The notes under the pieces were generated by a model, which did not search any database, was not told the origin of the DNA, and saw only the letters and a program-made list of their open reading frames with translations. A DNA stretch of 64,000 bases, taken from Pedobacter ginsengisoli (lineage in GTDB: Bacteria; Bacteroidota; Bacteroidia; Sphingobacteriales; Sphingobacteriaceae). The translations under genes were made by a program, and so were the position numbers. This document shows, piece after piece, positions 34,174-43,636 of this stretch (the stretch's first letter is position 1; every line of letters starts with the position of its first letter). Where the stretch lies: the NCBI RefSeq assembly GCF_002736205.1, contig NZ_CP024091.1, positions 4,647,555 through 4,711,554 of the forward strand. Reading direction: 5' to 3'.

Positions 34174-36375
34174 GTGTGGAATTATAAAATGGACTTTAAA
34201 TTAGTAAAAGAGATGTTGAAAAGAATATTATTGGTAACCTTTACCGCCGCTGTACTCGCATGTCATGCATCACCACAACCTCAGCAAATGGTTCAGGGTG
34301 TAAGTAATATTGTGCCCGATGAGAAGCAAGCACTGGTTTGTAAGGAAATAGTTACCCTCATAGAAAATTGGAATTATAAAAAAATAAAGGTTAATGACTC
34401 AATATCATCCCTGATTTTGGATAAATACATAAAGGATCTGGATCCTTATAAAAATTATTTTCTAGCCTCGGATATAAAAGAGTTTGAAAAATTTAGATAT
34501 TCATTAGATGATGATTTTAGAGTAGGCAGTTTAAATGCTCCATTTTATATTTTTAATGTATATCTGAAAAGGTATAATGAATGGTTGGCTTATTCAATGA
34601 ATCAGATAAAGGTCAAATATGATTTCAATCAAAATGATACCTATACTTTTGATCGTGAAAAAATGCCTTGGGCCACCTCTTCTACTGCATTAAACGATAT
34701 CTGGAAAAAGAAGGTAAAATATGAACTTGTTAATTTGAAAATAGCGGGTACAGCTGAGGCTAAAAATGTTGAAACCCTGACCAAAAGATATCAGAATTTG
34801 AAATCTCAGGCTTCTAAAGTTAATAATCAGGATATATTCCAAACGATTATGGATGCTTTTACTGAAACAATTGACCCACATACTAACTATTTTAATCCAA
34901 CTAATGCTCAGGCTTTCAATGAAGATATGGCTCGTTCATTTGAGGGAATAGGTGCCAGGTTGCAATTGGAAAACGAAGTGCTTAAAATTTCTGAGATTAT
35001 CCCTGGTGGCCCTGCCTTTAAAAGCAAACTTTTAAGTGCAGGAGATAGAATTGTAGGTGTAGCGCAAGGGAGTGCAGAATTTGAGGATATAATTGGATGG
35101 AGGATAGAGAACTCTGTAGCCAAAATAAAAGGTCCTAAGGGAACAAAAGTTAGATTGAAAATAATTCCAGTAGGAATGGATCTTTCTTCTAAACCGGTGA
35201 TTATTGAATTGGTTAGGGAAAAGATTGTTATGGAAGAGCAGTCTGCTAAAAAGAAAGTGAAAACGATACAGTCTAATGGACAACCATACAAGATTGGGAT
35301 AATTACAGTTCCTGCATTTTATGCTGATTTTAAAGCCGCAAGGGCAGGAGATCCTAACTATAAAAGTACCACCCGTGATGTAAGATTGTTAATTGATACC
35401 CTGAAAAATAAGGATAAGGTTGATGCAATAGTTATGGACCTAAGAGCAAACGGAGGTGGATCTTTGGTAGAAGCAATTGATTTGACTGGTTTATTTATTA
35501 ATAAGGGGCCTGTTGTGCAGGTTAAAGATCTTAAGGGAGGAATTGAAGTTAATGAGGATACTAATCCTGGTGCGATTTGGGAAGGCCCATTCGGTGTAAT
35601 GGTAGATAGATTAAGTGCCTCTGCTTCTGAGATTTTTGCGGGAGCAATTCAGGATTACGGACGCGGAATTATTATGGGAACGCAGACTTATGGCAAAGGG
35701 ACTGTACAGTCGTCAATTGATATGAACCAACTTGTAAACCCTTCAATCCTACAAAGACTTGCAGCTTTAGTAGGTAAAAATGTAGCGTCTGGTGCTGCCG
35801 GAAAGGATGGTGTGGCTCCTCCTCAATTAGGTCAGATTAATTTAACAATGGCTAAATTCTATCGTGTAACTGGTAGTAGTACGCAACATAAAGGTGTAAT
35901 GCCCGATATTGTGTTCCCTTCTGTATACCCGATGGATAAGATTGGAGAAGATACTGAGAAATCTGCATTACCTTGGGACGAGGTGAAGAGATCTAATTTT
36001 GTTGCAGTTGCAGACCTTAATCCTATTAAGCCAGAGTTGATCAAGCTTCATCAGGAAAGAATGGCTAAGTCTTTAGATTATAAAATCCTTAATCAGGATA
36101 TTGCTGACATGAAGAAAAGAGAAAAAGAGGTTTCTATAACTTTAAATGAAGCCAAACTTAAAGCAGAGCGTGATAGCCTTGAAACAAAATCATTAGAAAA
36201 AACCAATTTGCTGCGAGCAGAAAGAGGCCTTGCCCCAATAAAGAAGGGAGCCAAAGTTACTAAAGAGGAAAGCTTTGATTTTGTTGAGGAAGAGAGCTTA
36301 AAGGTTATGCTTGATTTTATGAAATCTACAAATCCTAAAGATAAAGGCCTTGTTAAAACAGTAAAAGAGTTCTAA
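34174..36375 (+). CDS. prc: Carboxy-terminal processing protease (Prc/Tsp)
   Basis: 733 residues from a GTG; in-frame ATGs at 34189 and 34213 are alternatives, and the last places the lipobox (VLAC) at the usual distance. Envelope serine protease of family S41 that trims or degrades proteins from their C-termini. It has an N-terminal Tsp domain, a PDZ domain (EIIPGGPAFKSKLLSAGDRIVGV), then the catalytic core SASASEIFAGAIQDYGRG with Ser483 and Lys508 in TYGKGTVQ, the 25-residue spacing seen in E. coli Prc. A DUF3340-like C-terminal region follows. Monocistronic, ending at a strong terminator. Confidence 0.94.
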   Translation: MWNYKMDFKLVKEMLKRILLVTFTAAVLACHASPQPQQMVQGVSNIVPDEKQALVCKEIVTLIENWNYKKIKVNDSISSLILDKYIKDLDPYKNYFLASDIKEFEKFRYSLDDDFRVGSLNAPFYIFNVYLKRYNEWLAYSMNQIKVKYDFNQNDTYTFDREKMPWATSSTALNDIWKKKVKYELVNLKIAGTAEAKNVETLTKRYQNLKSQASKVNNQDIFQTIMDAFTETIDPHTNYFNPTNAQAFNEDMARSFEGIGARLQLENEVLKISEIIPGGPAFKSKLLSAGDRIVGVAQGSAEFEDIIGWRIENSVAKIKGPKGTKVRLKIIPVGMDLSSKPVIIELVREKIVMEEQSAKKKVKTIQSNGQPYKIGIITVPAFYADFKAARAGDPNYKSTTRDVRLLIDTLKNKDKVDAIVMDLRANGGGSLVEAIDLTGLFINKGPVVQVKDLKGGIEVNEDTNPGAIWEGPFGVMVDRLSASASEIFAGAIQDYGRGIIMGTQTYGKGTVQSSIDMNQLVNPSILQRLAALVGKNVASGAAGKDGVAPPQLGQINLTMAKFYRVTGSSTQHKGVMPDIVFPSVYPMDKIGEDTEKSALPWDEVKRSNFVAVADLNPIKPELIKLHQERMAKSLDYKILNQDIADMKKREKEVSITLNEAKLKAERDSLETKSLEKTNLLRAERGLAPIKKGAKVTKEESFDFVEEESLKVMLDFMKSTNPKDKGLVKTVKEF

Positions 36376-36400
36376 CATAAGCATCAATTGTAATTGCATA

Positions 36401-36438
36401 AAATAGGGTATCCAAATCAATGGATACCCTATTTTTTT
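36401..36438 (+). terminator. Terminator after prc (possibly bidirectional)
   Basis: Arms 36401-36414 and 36421-36434 (AAATAGGGTATCCA and its complement), six-base loop, then T run. The convergent SPFH gene ends 13 bases further on. Confidence 0.9.
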
Positions 36439-36451
36439 ACTATGCCTAAGA

Positions 36452-37384
36452 TTACTTCTTAATATCAGAGTTCTTTTGTATCTGCATGGCCATCATTTCT
36501 TTCATAGTACGATTCATACCTTCTGTAGATCCATCAAGGAAAATAACATTCCCTTCGCTGTTCTCCGCAAACTGTTTAATGGATTCAGTCCACATGGTAA
36601 AAAGAATAACAGAAATGTCAAGATTAGCCTCTTCCATTTCCTGTGCAGCTTTAGTCATACCATGAGCAACTTCTGCGCGGAATAGAGCAATACCCTGCCC
36701 CCTAAGTTGGGCGGCTTCACGTTCTGCCGCTGCAGCGATCTTAATAGCGTTACCATCTGCTTCTGCGCCTTTTGTTTTTGTTATCAGCAAAGCCTGTCCT
36801 TCATTTTCGGCAGCAGCTTTTAAATTGTTTGATGCAACCACACGGCTCATGGAACGCATTATTTCCTCATCAAATGTGATGTCATTAAGCTGAAGGTCTT
36901 GTAAATGATAGCCCCAGCTTTCTAAAACCTGATCTATCTGGTGTTTAACATGCTCTACAATTTCGTTTCTCTGGGCAAGTACATTGGCTTGTTTTTGGGT
37001 TGCTACATAAGCCCTGATAGAGCCCTCAATTGTACGAATAAGTGCTTGCATCAGGTTTGTAGAGTCAACGAATTTAAAAGCAACGTTTTTGATTGTTTCC
37101 TCATCGTGGTTTATTACAGAGTACAGCAACATAGCTTTAAAATAAACATTGGCCTGATCTTGTGTTACAGCCTGGAATGAAAGTTCAACAGATCGGTTTT
37201 GTATTGAAATTCTGGAATGTATATTTTCTATCAGAGGTATTTTTAAACTTAGCCCCGGACTTAGTAGTCTTCTATATTTTCCAAAAATGGTAATTACTGC
37301 AATTGTACCTTGTTTTACCGTTACAAATGAACTGATTAATATTACAGCTGCGATAAAAAGAATGATGTAAAAAGTGTATTCCAT
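36452..37384 (-). CDS. SPFH/Band 7 domain protein
   Basis: 310 residues. One N-terminal membrane helix (about 3-22) is followed by an SPFH domain (VKQGTIAVITIFGKYRRLLSPGLSLKIPLIE) and a long Ala/Glu-rich coiled-coil region (AAAENEGQALLITKTKGAEADG, then AAAAEREAAQLRGQG). The layout matches the HIR/hypersensitive-induced-reaction-like branch. Such proteins oligomerise at membrane microdomains and often modulate proteases. The role here is not deducible from the neighbours. Confidence 0.92.
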   Translation of the reverse strand: MEYTFYIILFIAAVILISSFVTVKQGTIAVITIFGKYRRLLSPGLSLKIPLIENIHSRISIQNRSVELSFQAVTQDQANVYFKAMLLYSVINHDEETIKNVAFKFVDSTNLMQALIRTIEGSIRAYVATQKQANVLAQRNEIVEHVKHQIDQVLESWGYHLQDLQLNDITFDEEIMRSMSRVVASNNLKAAAENEGQALLITKTKGAEADGNAIKIAAAAEREAAQLRGQGIALFRAEVAHGMTKAAQEMEEANLDISVILFTMWTESIKQFAENSEGNVIFLDGSTEGMNRTMKEMMAMQIQKNSDIKK

Positions 37385-37486
37385 AGCGTTATAATTGGTT
37401 AGAATAATGAATAAGTTAAGATACGAACATTTATGTTATGAATGTTAAACTAACTTTTGACTGCGAAAGAATACGAAGAACTAAGC

Positions 37487-38599
37487 TTACTCTGTTTTTA
37501 ACTCAATACGTCCATTGCCTGAGAAGCGCAATGAATGGCCTGGAAAGTCGGTATTAGTTAGCCATTGGATCTTTTTAAAGGCTGTATAATTCGTGTCCAG
37601 AGTTAAGCGTTTAACCTTATCCTGTTTTACAGAGATAATATCGGCAAGGATAAAATCACCATTCGACTTGATTTTAAGCTGTAGTAATGGAGCAAACCCA
37701 TTAGGTCCTTTAAGACTGAACATTCCATAGGTGCAGAAATTGCCTAGACTGTAAGCTATGAATTTGTTTTTATAAACCTCTACAGCCCTTGTTACATGAG
37801 GACCATGGCCAAGAACTACATCAGCCCCTGCATCTATTACACCATGAGCAAACGCATATACATTACCTCTATTCTCTTCATAGAAGATTTCGTCAGTTTT
37901 GGGAACATGTTCAAATTTAGCACCTTCACCACCACCATGAAAGGAGACTATAACAATATTTACCTGCGATTTTAATTTTGCAATTAGAGACTTTGCGCTA
38001 TCAAGTTTATTAATAGAGACGGTATTTTCATTAGGAGCAAATGCACAAAAAGCATATTTGATACTATCCTTTTCGAAAATTACTGAAGGATGGGATTGTA
38101 GTCCTGCATAATTTATATTTAGGGAGTCAAGAATTGCGACTGTCCTTTCCCTACCCTTAAAACCAAAATCACCAACATGGTTATTTGCAATGCTTAATAA
38201 GTTGAATCCTACCTTTTTTATAATCCCCGCATATCTTTCAGGCATCCTAAATGCAAAACAACTATTCCCAATAGTATCTTTACATTTTGTAGATTTTCCG
38301 CTATTAAGGAAACATCCTTCTAAATTGCCGAATACAATATCTCCTTTTAAAAAGTCAGCTACATTTTTAAAACTGTTTATAGCATCGTCTTTTGGTAAAT
38401 TAGATTTGTCAGGATAGGCTGATCCAAGCATAATATCGCCAACGCCAATGACGGAAATGGTGTCTTTGTTTAAGGTTAAAGTGTCATTTTGTTTGACGTC
38501 CTGAATCAGAGAGGTCTCGGTTGTTGAAGCTGTTGTAGTACAACTTAACAGAGTTAAGCTTATTAGGATGTTAAAAAGACTTATGCTAAGAACTCTCAT
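37487..38599 (-). CDS. CapA family protein (PGA_cap metallophosphatase fold), lipoprotein
   Basis: 370 residues. The N-terminal signal has the lipobox-like LLSC, so it is probably a lipoprotein. The calcineurin-like CapA fold is marked by GVGDIMLGS, FGNLEGCF, IANNHVGDFG, VSFHGGGEGAK and VLGHGPHV, in family order; these carry Asp, Asn and His metal ligands. The homologue CapA/PgsA acts in poly-gamma-glutamate capsule anchoring, but many family members sit in genomes with no such capsule, as here. It is transcribed with no obvious partner. Confidence 0.88.
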   Translation of the reverse strand: MRVLSISLFNILISLTLLSCTTTASTTETSLIQDVKQNDTLTLNKDTISVIGVGDIMLGSAYPDKSNLPKDDAINSFKNVADFLKGDIVFGNLEGCFLNSGKSTKCKDTIGNSCFAFRMPERYAGIIKKVGFNLLSIANNHVGDFGFKGRERTVAILDSLNINYAGLQSHPSVIFEKDSIKYAFCAFAPNENTVSINKLDSAKSLIAKLKSQVNIVIVSFHGGGEGAKFEHVPKTDEIFYEENRGNVYAFAHGVIDAGADVVLGHGPHVTRAVEVYKNKFIAYSLGNFCTYGMFSLKGPNGFAPLLQLKIKSNGDFILADIISVKQDKVKRLTLDTNYTAFKKIQWLTNTDFPGHSLRFSGNGRIELKTE

Positions 38600-38610
38600 T
38601 TTTATTTTAT

Positions 38611-38643
38611 AAAAAAAGTCTTCCTAAAATATCAGGAAGACTT
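38611..38643 (-). terminator. Terminator for the NlpC/P60 gene
   Basis: Ten-base arms (38616-38625 and 38634-38643, AAGTCTTCCT with AGGAAGACTT), and on the minus strand a T run follows (complement of 38611-38617). Confidence 0.88.
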
Positions 38644-38667
38644 AATGCGTTATATCTAAATAGAATT

Positions 38668-39222
38668 TTATTCCTCAATCAGATCATTCTTTACAGCATC
38701 AATTATTCTTCCGCCTTTATAAAAATATCTTGAGTAATAAGGTTCATTTAAGTTACTAATTACAACACCACGTGTTGATGAAGCATGTGCAAAGCGGTTA
38801 TCTCCCAAATAGATTCCGATATGTGTAATGCTTCTGCTTTTTATTTTAAAGAATACAAGATCCCCTTCTTTTAGTTCGTCTTTAGACAATGGATCAACCA
38901 TGCTAAAAATATCTCTTGAATTTCTTAATATTGTAGTGTTGAAAACTTTATCGTAAATAGCTTTTGTAAAAGCTGAACAATCAATCCCTTTGCTTGTATT
39001 TCCTCCGAATCTGTATGGGGTACCAATCCATTCATAGATGAATTTGTAGAGTTTGATGTTAGAAGTTGCGTCGACAGCAACACCCATTACCTGCGAAAAA
39101 TATTGTGAGGCTAAGTTATCAGGATCTTCTAATTTAGAAGTTTCTTTTGTTTTTGTTTGTGCGTTGAGGGCCGAGAGGCTGCACAATACAATCAGAGAAG
39201 ACAACAAAAACTTTTTTATCAT
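38668..39222 (-). CDS. NlpC/P60 family cell-wall endopeptidase
   Basis: 184 residues. A signal peptide (about 1-21) precedes the NlpC/P60 domain, with nucleophile Cys82 in GIDCSAF, His134 in SITHIGIYLG and third polar residue His146 in RFAHAS. It should cleave gamma-D-Glu-mDAP type bonds in peptidoglycan stems. At under 190 residues there is no separate SH3 domain. It has its own promoter (39295-39326) and terminator. Confidence 0.92.
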   Translation of the reverse strand: MIKKFLLSSLIVLCSLSALNAQTKTKETSKLEDPDNLASQYFSQVMGVAVDATSNIKLYKFIYEWIGTPYRFGGNTSKGIDCSAFTKAIYDKVFNTTILRNSRDIFSMVDPLSKDELKEGDLVFFKIKSRSITHIGIYLGDNRFAHASSTRGVVISNLNEPYYSRYFYKGGRIIDAVKNDLIEE

Positions 39223-39294
39223 GTTATACTGTTAAGTTTGGGTAAAAGGCACTTACACTTAAACGTACACCACTAGGGCTTATTGTTTGGATGG

Positions 39295-39326
39295 CAAACA
39301 TATGTATTTTACAAATGTTATCCAAA
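39295..39326 (-). promoter_or_regulatory. Promoter of the NlpC/P60 gene
   Basis: On the minus strand: TTTG (complement 39323-39326), 20 bases, TATGTTTG (complement 39295-39302), giving a leader of about 65 bases. One of the best consensus matches in the window. Confidence 0.7.
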
Positions 39327-39418
39327 TGTCATACACCTAATATTAAAAGTTATTAACATTTTTTGTAACCTTAGTGTGCATTTTACATCATTTTCTTCGA
39401 TATGTTGCAATAAAGAAG

Positions 39419-39426
39419 TAGATTTG
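39419..39426 (+). promoter_or_regulatory. TAnnTTTG element for pdhA-pdhC
   Basis: TAGATTTG 27 bases before the pdhA ATG, with a near-match TTCG 19 bases upstream (39396-39399). Confidence 0.6.
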
Positions 39427-39453
39427 CTCTCGTAAAAAAATCAACACCCCAAA

Positions 39454-40449
39454 ATGAGTGCAGTAGAAATAAATAAAGATACCTATCTGAAGTGGTTTGA
39501 GTCGATGTTGCTGATGCGCAAGTTCGAAGAGAAAACCGGTCAACTTTATGGACAACAAAAAATCCGTGGATTTTGTCATTTATATATCGGTCAAGAAGCG
39601 GTGGTAGCCGGAGCAATCTCTGCAATGCAGCAAGGTGACTCCATGATTACTACTTACCGTGATCATGCTCATGCACTGGCTTTGGGTGTAAGTGCAGATA
39701 GCATTATGGCGGAGATGTATGGTAAAGCAACGGGCTGTTCAAAAGGAAAGGGTGGTTCCATGCACATGTTCAGTAAAGAATTTAATTTTTATGGTGGACA
39801 TGGTATTGTGGGCGGACAAATTCCATTAGGTGCGGGTATTGCATTTGCTGAAAAATATAAAGGCACAAATAATGTAAATATTTGCTACATGGGTGATGGT
39901 GCTGTTCGTCAGGGCGCTTTAAATGAGGCATTTAATATGGCTATGCTTTGGAAACTTCCTGTTGTATTTGTTTGTGAAAATAACTTTTATGCAATGGGTA
40001 CTTCTGTAGAGCGTACTACAAATATGACTGATATTTATAAAATAGGTTTAGGGTTTGATATGCCTTGTGCTCCTGTTGATGGTATGGATCCGGTTGCAGT
40101 TCATAATGCAATGGATGAAGCGATTCAGCGTGCAAGAGCTGGAGAAGGGCCTACTTTCCTGGAAATGAGGACTTATCGTTACCGTGGACATTCTATGTCT
40201 GACCCTGCTAAATATCGTACTAAAGATGAATTAGAAGAGTATAAATCAAAAGATCCTATTGAGGCTGTAAGAGAAGTTGTTTTGAAAGAGAAATATGCAG
40301 ATCAAGCCTGGATTGAGGAAATCGAGAGTAAGATAAAACAGATTGTAGACAATGCTGTAAAGTTTGCAGAAGAATCTCCTTTTCCTGATGCATCAGAATT
40401 ATATACTGATGTTTATATACAACAGGATTATCCTTACGTTAAAGATTAA
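39454..40449 (+). CDS. pdhA: Pyruvate dehydrogenase E1 component, alpha subunit
   Basis: 331 residues. With E1 beta it decarboxylates pyruvate using thiamine diphosphate and passes the acetyl group to E2 lipoyl arms. Visible are the opening LLMRKFEEKTGQLYGQQKIRGF, HLYIGQEAV and the ThDP motif GDGAVRQGALNEAFNMA through ENN. The late RYRGHSMSDPAKYR carries the regulatory/phospho-loop region. E1 beta is not next to it; the E2 gene follows after 29 bases. Typical of Bacteroidota, where the beta subunit is often elsewhere. Confidence 0.96.
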   Translation: MSAVEINKDTYLKWFESMLLMRKFEEKTGQLYGQQKIRGFCHLYIGQEAVVAGAISAMQQGDSMITTYRDHAHALALGVSADSIMAEMYGKATGCSKGKGGSMHMFSKEFNFYGGHGIVGGQIPLGAGIAFAEKYKGTNNVNICYMGDGAVRQGALNEAFNMAMLWKLPVVFVCENNFYAMGTSVERTTNMTDIYKIGLGFDMPCAPVDGMDPVAVHNAMDEAIQRARAGEGPTFLEMRTYRYRGHSMSDPAKYRTKDELEEYKSKDPIEAVREVVLKEKYADQAWIEEIESKIKQIVDNAVKFAEESPFPDASELYTDVYIQQDYPYVKD

Positions 40450-40478
40450 TTTAGAACGCATTTCAATAGATATATAGA

Positions 40479-42125
40479 ATGGCTGAAATAGTTAGAATGC
40501 CCAAGATGAGCGACACCATGACCGAAGGTGTAATGGCTAAATGGCATAAAAAAGTTGGCGATAAAGTTAAAAGCGGCGATGTTATGGCCGAAGTGGAAAC
40601 CGATAAGGCAACCATGGATTTAGAATCATATTGGGATGGTACCGTATTGTACATAGGTGTAGAAGAAGGTAAGGCTGTTCCTGTTGATGCTATAATTGCT
40701 GTAGTTGGTAAAGAAGGCGAAGATTATAAAGCTGCCCTTGATGCTGAAGGAGGTGCTGCACCTGCTAATGTTGAGCCCGCTACTGATAAAAAAGCTGAAA
40801 CTCCGGTTGAAGAAAAAAAGGAAACATCATCGGCTCCTGCTTTGACTGATGCAGATCTGGAAAAACAAGGAGTTACAGTTGTTCGTATGCCTTTATTGAG
40901 TGATACGATGACAGAAGGCGTAATTGCTGAATGGCATAAAAAAGTAGGTGATAAAATTAAGAATGATGATATTCTTGCTGACGTGGAAACCGACAAGGCT
41001 ACTATGGAAGTTATGGGTTATGCTGAAGGAACTTTATTGCATATTGGAGTTGAAAAAGGACAAGCCGCTAAAGTAAATGGTATTATTGCCATTGTAGGTC
41101 CGGAAGGAACTGATATTAGTGGAATACTTAGCCAGGGTGATGCACCAGCAAAACCTGCTGCTGATGGTAAATCTGATGCCCCTGTTGAAGAGAAATCTTC
41201 TTCATCAAGCCAGAAAGAAGAAACTCCTGTTGCTTCGGGAAGTACTGATCGCGTAAAGGCATCTCCTCTTGCTAAAAAAATTGCTCAGGAAAAAGGAATT
41301 GACCTTAGCCAGGTTGCTGGTAGTGCAGATGGTGGTCGTATCATTAAAAAAGATATTGAAAACTTTAAGCCTGCTGCCAAAGTTGTTGAGGCAGGTGTGC
41401 CTGCAGAAAAATCGGCTCCGGTTATTCCTCAATATGTTGGTGAAGAAAGATTTACTGAGAAACCAGTGTCGCAAATGCGTAAGGTGATCGCTAAGCGTTT
41501 AGCTGAAAGTTTGTTTACTGCTCCACATTTCTACTTAAATATTAGTATTGATATGGACAATGCTATGGCTGCGCGTACTGCTATCAATTCAGTTGCTCCG
41601 GTTAAAGTTTCATTCAATGATATTATAATTAAAGCTGTTGCTGTTGCGTTAAAACAACACCCGGCAGTTAATTCTTCATGGCGAGGAGATAAAATCCGCT
41701 TCAATGAGCATACTAATATTGGTGTTGCAATGGCTGTAGAGGATGGTTTATTGGTTCCTGTAGTTCGTTTTGCAGATGGTAAGTCATTATCTCATATATC
41801 AGCAGAAGTTAAGGAGTACGGACAGAAAGCGAAAGCTAAGAAACTACAGCCGGCAGATTGGGAAGGTTCTACTTTTACCGTTTCTAATCTGGGTATGTTT
41901 GGTATTGATGAATTTACATCAATCATTAATTCTCCTGATGGTGCAATTTTATCTGTAGGTGCAATACAACAAATTCCGGTTGTTAAAAACGGAGCAGTTG
42001 TGCCAGGTAATGTAATGAAACTGAGCTTAGGCTGTGATCACCGTGTTGTTGATGGCGCTACAGGTGCTGCCTTCCTGCAAACACTTAAAGGATTGCTGGA
42101 AGAGCCAATAAGATTATTGGTATAA
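40479..42125 (+). CDS. pdhC: Pyruvate dehydrogenase E2, dihydrolipoamide acetyltransferase
   Basis: 548 residues. Two tandem lipoyl domains (about 1-80 and 134-212) each carry ETDKATM with the lipoylated Lys. Both are followed by Ala/Pro/Glu-rich linkers. A peripheral-subunit-binding domain (KASPLAKKIAQEKGIDLSQVAGS) comes near 265, and the C-terminal catalytic domain ends with the active-site DHRVVDGATGAAFL. It forms the core of the complex and shuttles acetyl groups to CoA. Co-transcribed with pdhA and closed by a terminator. Confidence 0.96.
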   Translation: MAEIVRMPKMSDTMTEGVMAKWHKKVGDKVKSGDVMAEVETDKATMDLESYWDGTVLYIGVEEGKAVPVDAIIAVVGKEGEDYKAALDAEGGAAPANVEPATDKKAETPVEEKKETSSAPALTDADLEKQGVTVVRMPLLSDTMTEGVIAEWHKKVGDKIKNDDILADVETDKATMEVMGYAEGTLLHIGVEKGQAAKVNGIIAIVGPEGTDISGILSQGDAPAKPAADGKSDAPVEEKSSSSSQKEETPVASGSTDRVKASPLAKKIAQEKGIDLSQVAGSADGGRIIKKDIENFKPAAKVVEAGVPAEKSAPVIPQYVGEERFTEKPVSQMRKVIAKRLAESLFTAPHFYLNISIDMDNAMAARTAINSVAPVKVSFNDIIIKAVAVALKQHPAVNSSWRGDKIRFNEHTNIGVAMAVEDGLLVPVVRFADGKSLSHISAEVKEYGQKAKAKKLQPADWEGSTFTVSNLGMFGIDEFTSIINSPDGAILSVGAIQQIPVVKNGAVVPGNVMKLSLGCDHRVVDGATGAAFLQTLKGLLEEPIRLLV

Positions 42126-42183
42126 TCAGAATGCGTACAGAATTCTGAAGTAAATTCAGAACGCTGTACCATATAAAAAACTG

Positions 42184-42217
42184 AGGTTGCTTGTGTATAA
42201 TACAGGCAACCTTTTTT
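42184..42217 (+). terminator. Terminator after pdhC
   Basis: Eleven-base stem (42184-42194 with 42202-42212, AGGTTGC/GCAACCT core, one G-T pair), seven-base loop, six-T run. Confidence 0.88.
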
Positions 42218-42234
42218 ATGCTTGTTACTTTTCG

Positions 42235-42242
42235 TACTTTTG
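42235..42242 (+). promoter_or_regulatory. TAnnTTTG element before hisS, near-leaderless
   Basis: TACTTTTG ends five bases before the hisS ATG, right after the pdhC terminator, so a transcript from it would begin at or beside the start codon. Confidence 0.55.
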
Positions 42243-42247
42243 CGCTC

Positions 42248-43636
42248 ATGTCGAACATCAAGCCCTCTTTAGCAAAAGGAACCAGAGATTTTTCTCCACA
42301 GGAAATGGTAAAACGTAACTATATTTTTGATACCATTAAAACAGTATTTAAAAAATATGGATACTCAGAGATACAAACTCCATCTATGGAAAATCTCTCG
42401 ACCTTAACGGGTAAATATGGTGATGAAGGGGATAAGCTAATATTTAAGATATTAAACAGCGGAGACTTTCTTTCTAAGGTAAAACCTGAACTGCTTGCAC
42501 AGGCGAATTCAAATGCCGTTATATCTTCAATTAGCGAAAAAGCGCTGCGTTATGATCTAACTGTGCCTTTTGCACGTTATGTTGTGATGCATCAGAATGA
42601 TATTTCACTGCCTTTTAAACGTTTTCAGGTACAGCCGGTATGGCGTGCCGACAGACCACAGAAAGGTCGCTACAGAGAGTTTTATCAATGTGATGTGGAT
42701 GTTGTAGGGTCAGATAGTTTACTGAACGAGGCTGAGTTTATACTGATCTATCAGGAGGCCCTGAGTGATCTTGGATTAAAGGATTTTACAATAAAAATCA
42801 ATAATCGTAAAATATTATCTGGAATTGCTGAAGTTGTTGGTAAGCCAGAACTAATAATAGATATGACTGTTGCCATTGATAAACTTGATAAAATAGGATT
42901 GGATGGCGTTATTAAAGAGTTATTGGAGCGTGGATTTACCGAAGCAGACATTGACAGACTCAAACCGGTTATTTTACTTGAGGGGACTAACGAACAAAAA
43001 CTGGATAGTTTAAAAACTGTGCTGTCCGTTTCTGAAACAGGACTTAAAGGTGTTGAAGAAATAGAAACAGTATTTGATTACCTAAGTTCAATGCTTAAAG
43101 CTAGCTCATCGATAAATCCTAATGTTGAATTAGATATAACTCTTGCCAGGGGTTTAAATTATTATACAGGTTGCATATTTGAAGTGAAAACCAATGAAGT
43201 TGCCATGGGGAGTATTGGTGGAGGAGGAAGATATGACGATTTAACCGGTATGTTCGGCTTGAAAAATTTAACCGGAGTGGGAGTTTCTTTTGGAGCAGAT
43301 AGGATTTATGACGTATTACAGGAACTGAATCTTTTTCCAGAATCTGCGGCTGCAGGTACAAGGGTTTTGATTAGTAATTTCGATAAGGAGGCAGAAAGAT
43401 ACGCACTGCCAATCTTACAGCAATTAAGAGGTGCAAACATCGCTACTGAACTGTATCCATCTTCAGCTAAGCTTAAAAAGCAAATGAGCTATGCAGATGA
43501 TAAAAATATTCCTTACGTAATACTTATTGGTAGTGAAGAAATGGGTAATGGTGTGCTAACATTGAAAGATATGAAAAGTGGACAACAAGACAAATTAACC
43601 GTTGCAGCTATTATTGATCAGTTAAAATTTAATTAA
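42248..43636 (+). CDS. hisS: Histidyl-tRNA synthetase
   Basis: 462 residues from the ATG at 42248, where the usual opening SNIKPSLAKGTRDFSP begins; the frame extends 19 codons upstream through the promoter and terminator, which is clearly not coding. Class II motif 2 (ADRPQKGRYREFYQCDVDVVG), the histidine-binding LARGLNYYTG and motif 3 (GVGVSFGADRIYD) are present, with a C-terminal anticodon-binding domain. Its stop overlaps the convergent NTF2-like gene by four bases. Confidence 0.97.
   Translation: MSNIKPSLAKGTRDFSPQEMVKRNYIFDTIKTVFKKYGYSEIQTPSMENLSTLTGKYGDEGDKLIFKILNSGDFLSKVKPELLAQANSNAVISSISEKALRYDLTVPFARYVVMHQNDISLPFKRFQVQPVWRADRPQKGRYREFYQCDVDVVGSDSLLNEAEFILIYQEALSDLGLKDFTIKINNRKILSGIAEVVGKPELIIDMTVAIDKLDKIGLDGVIKELLERGFTEADIDRLKPVILLEGTNEQKLDSLKTVLSVSETGLKGVEEIETVFDYLSSMLKASSSINPNVELDITLARGLNYYTGCIFEVKTNEVAMGSIGGGGRYDDLTGMFGLKNLTGVGVSFGADRIYDVLQELNLFPESAAAGTRVLISNFDKEAERYALPILQQLRGANIATELYPSSAKLKKQMSYADDKNIPYVILIGSEEMGNGVLTLKDMKSGQQDKLTVAAIIDQLKFN

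Noticed and set aside
39454..42125. Missing E1 beta subunit as a gene loss
   Set aside because: In Bacteroidota pdhA and the E2 gene are commonly separated from pdhB, so its absence here is not evidence of loss.
42191..42247. Nineteen-codon N-terminal extension of hisS
   Set aside because: It runs through the pdhC terminator and the TACTTTTG promoter motif; the family's normal start is at 42248.
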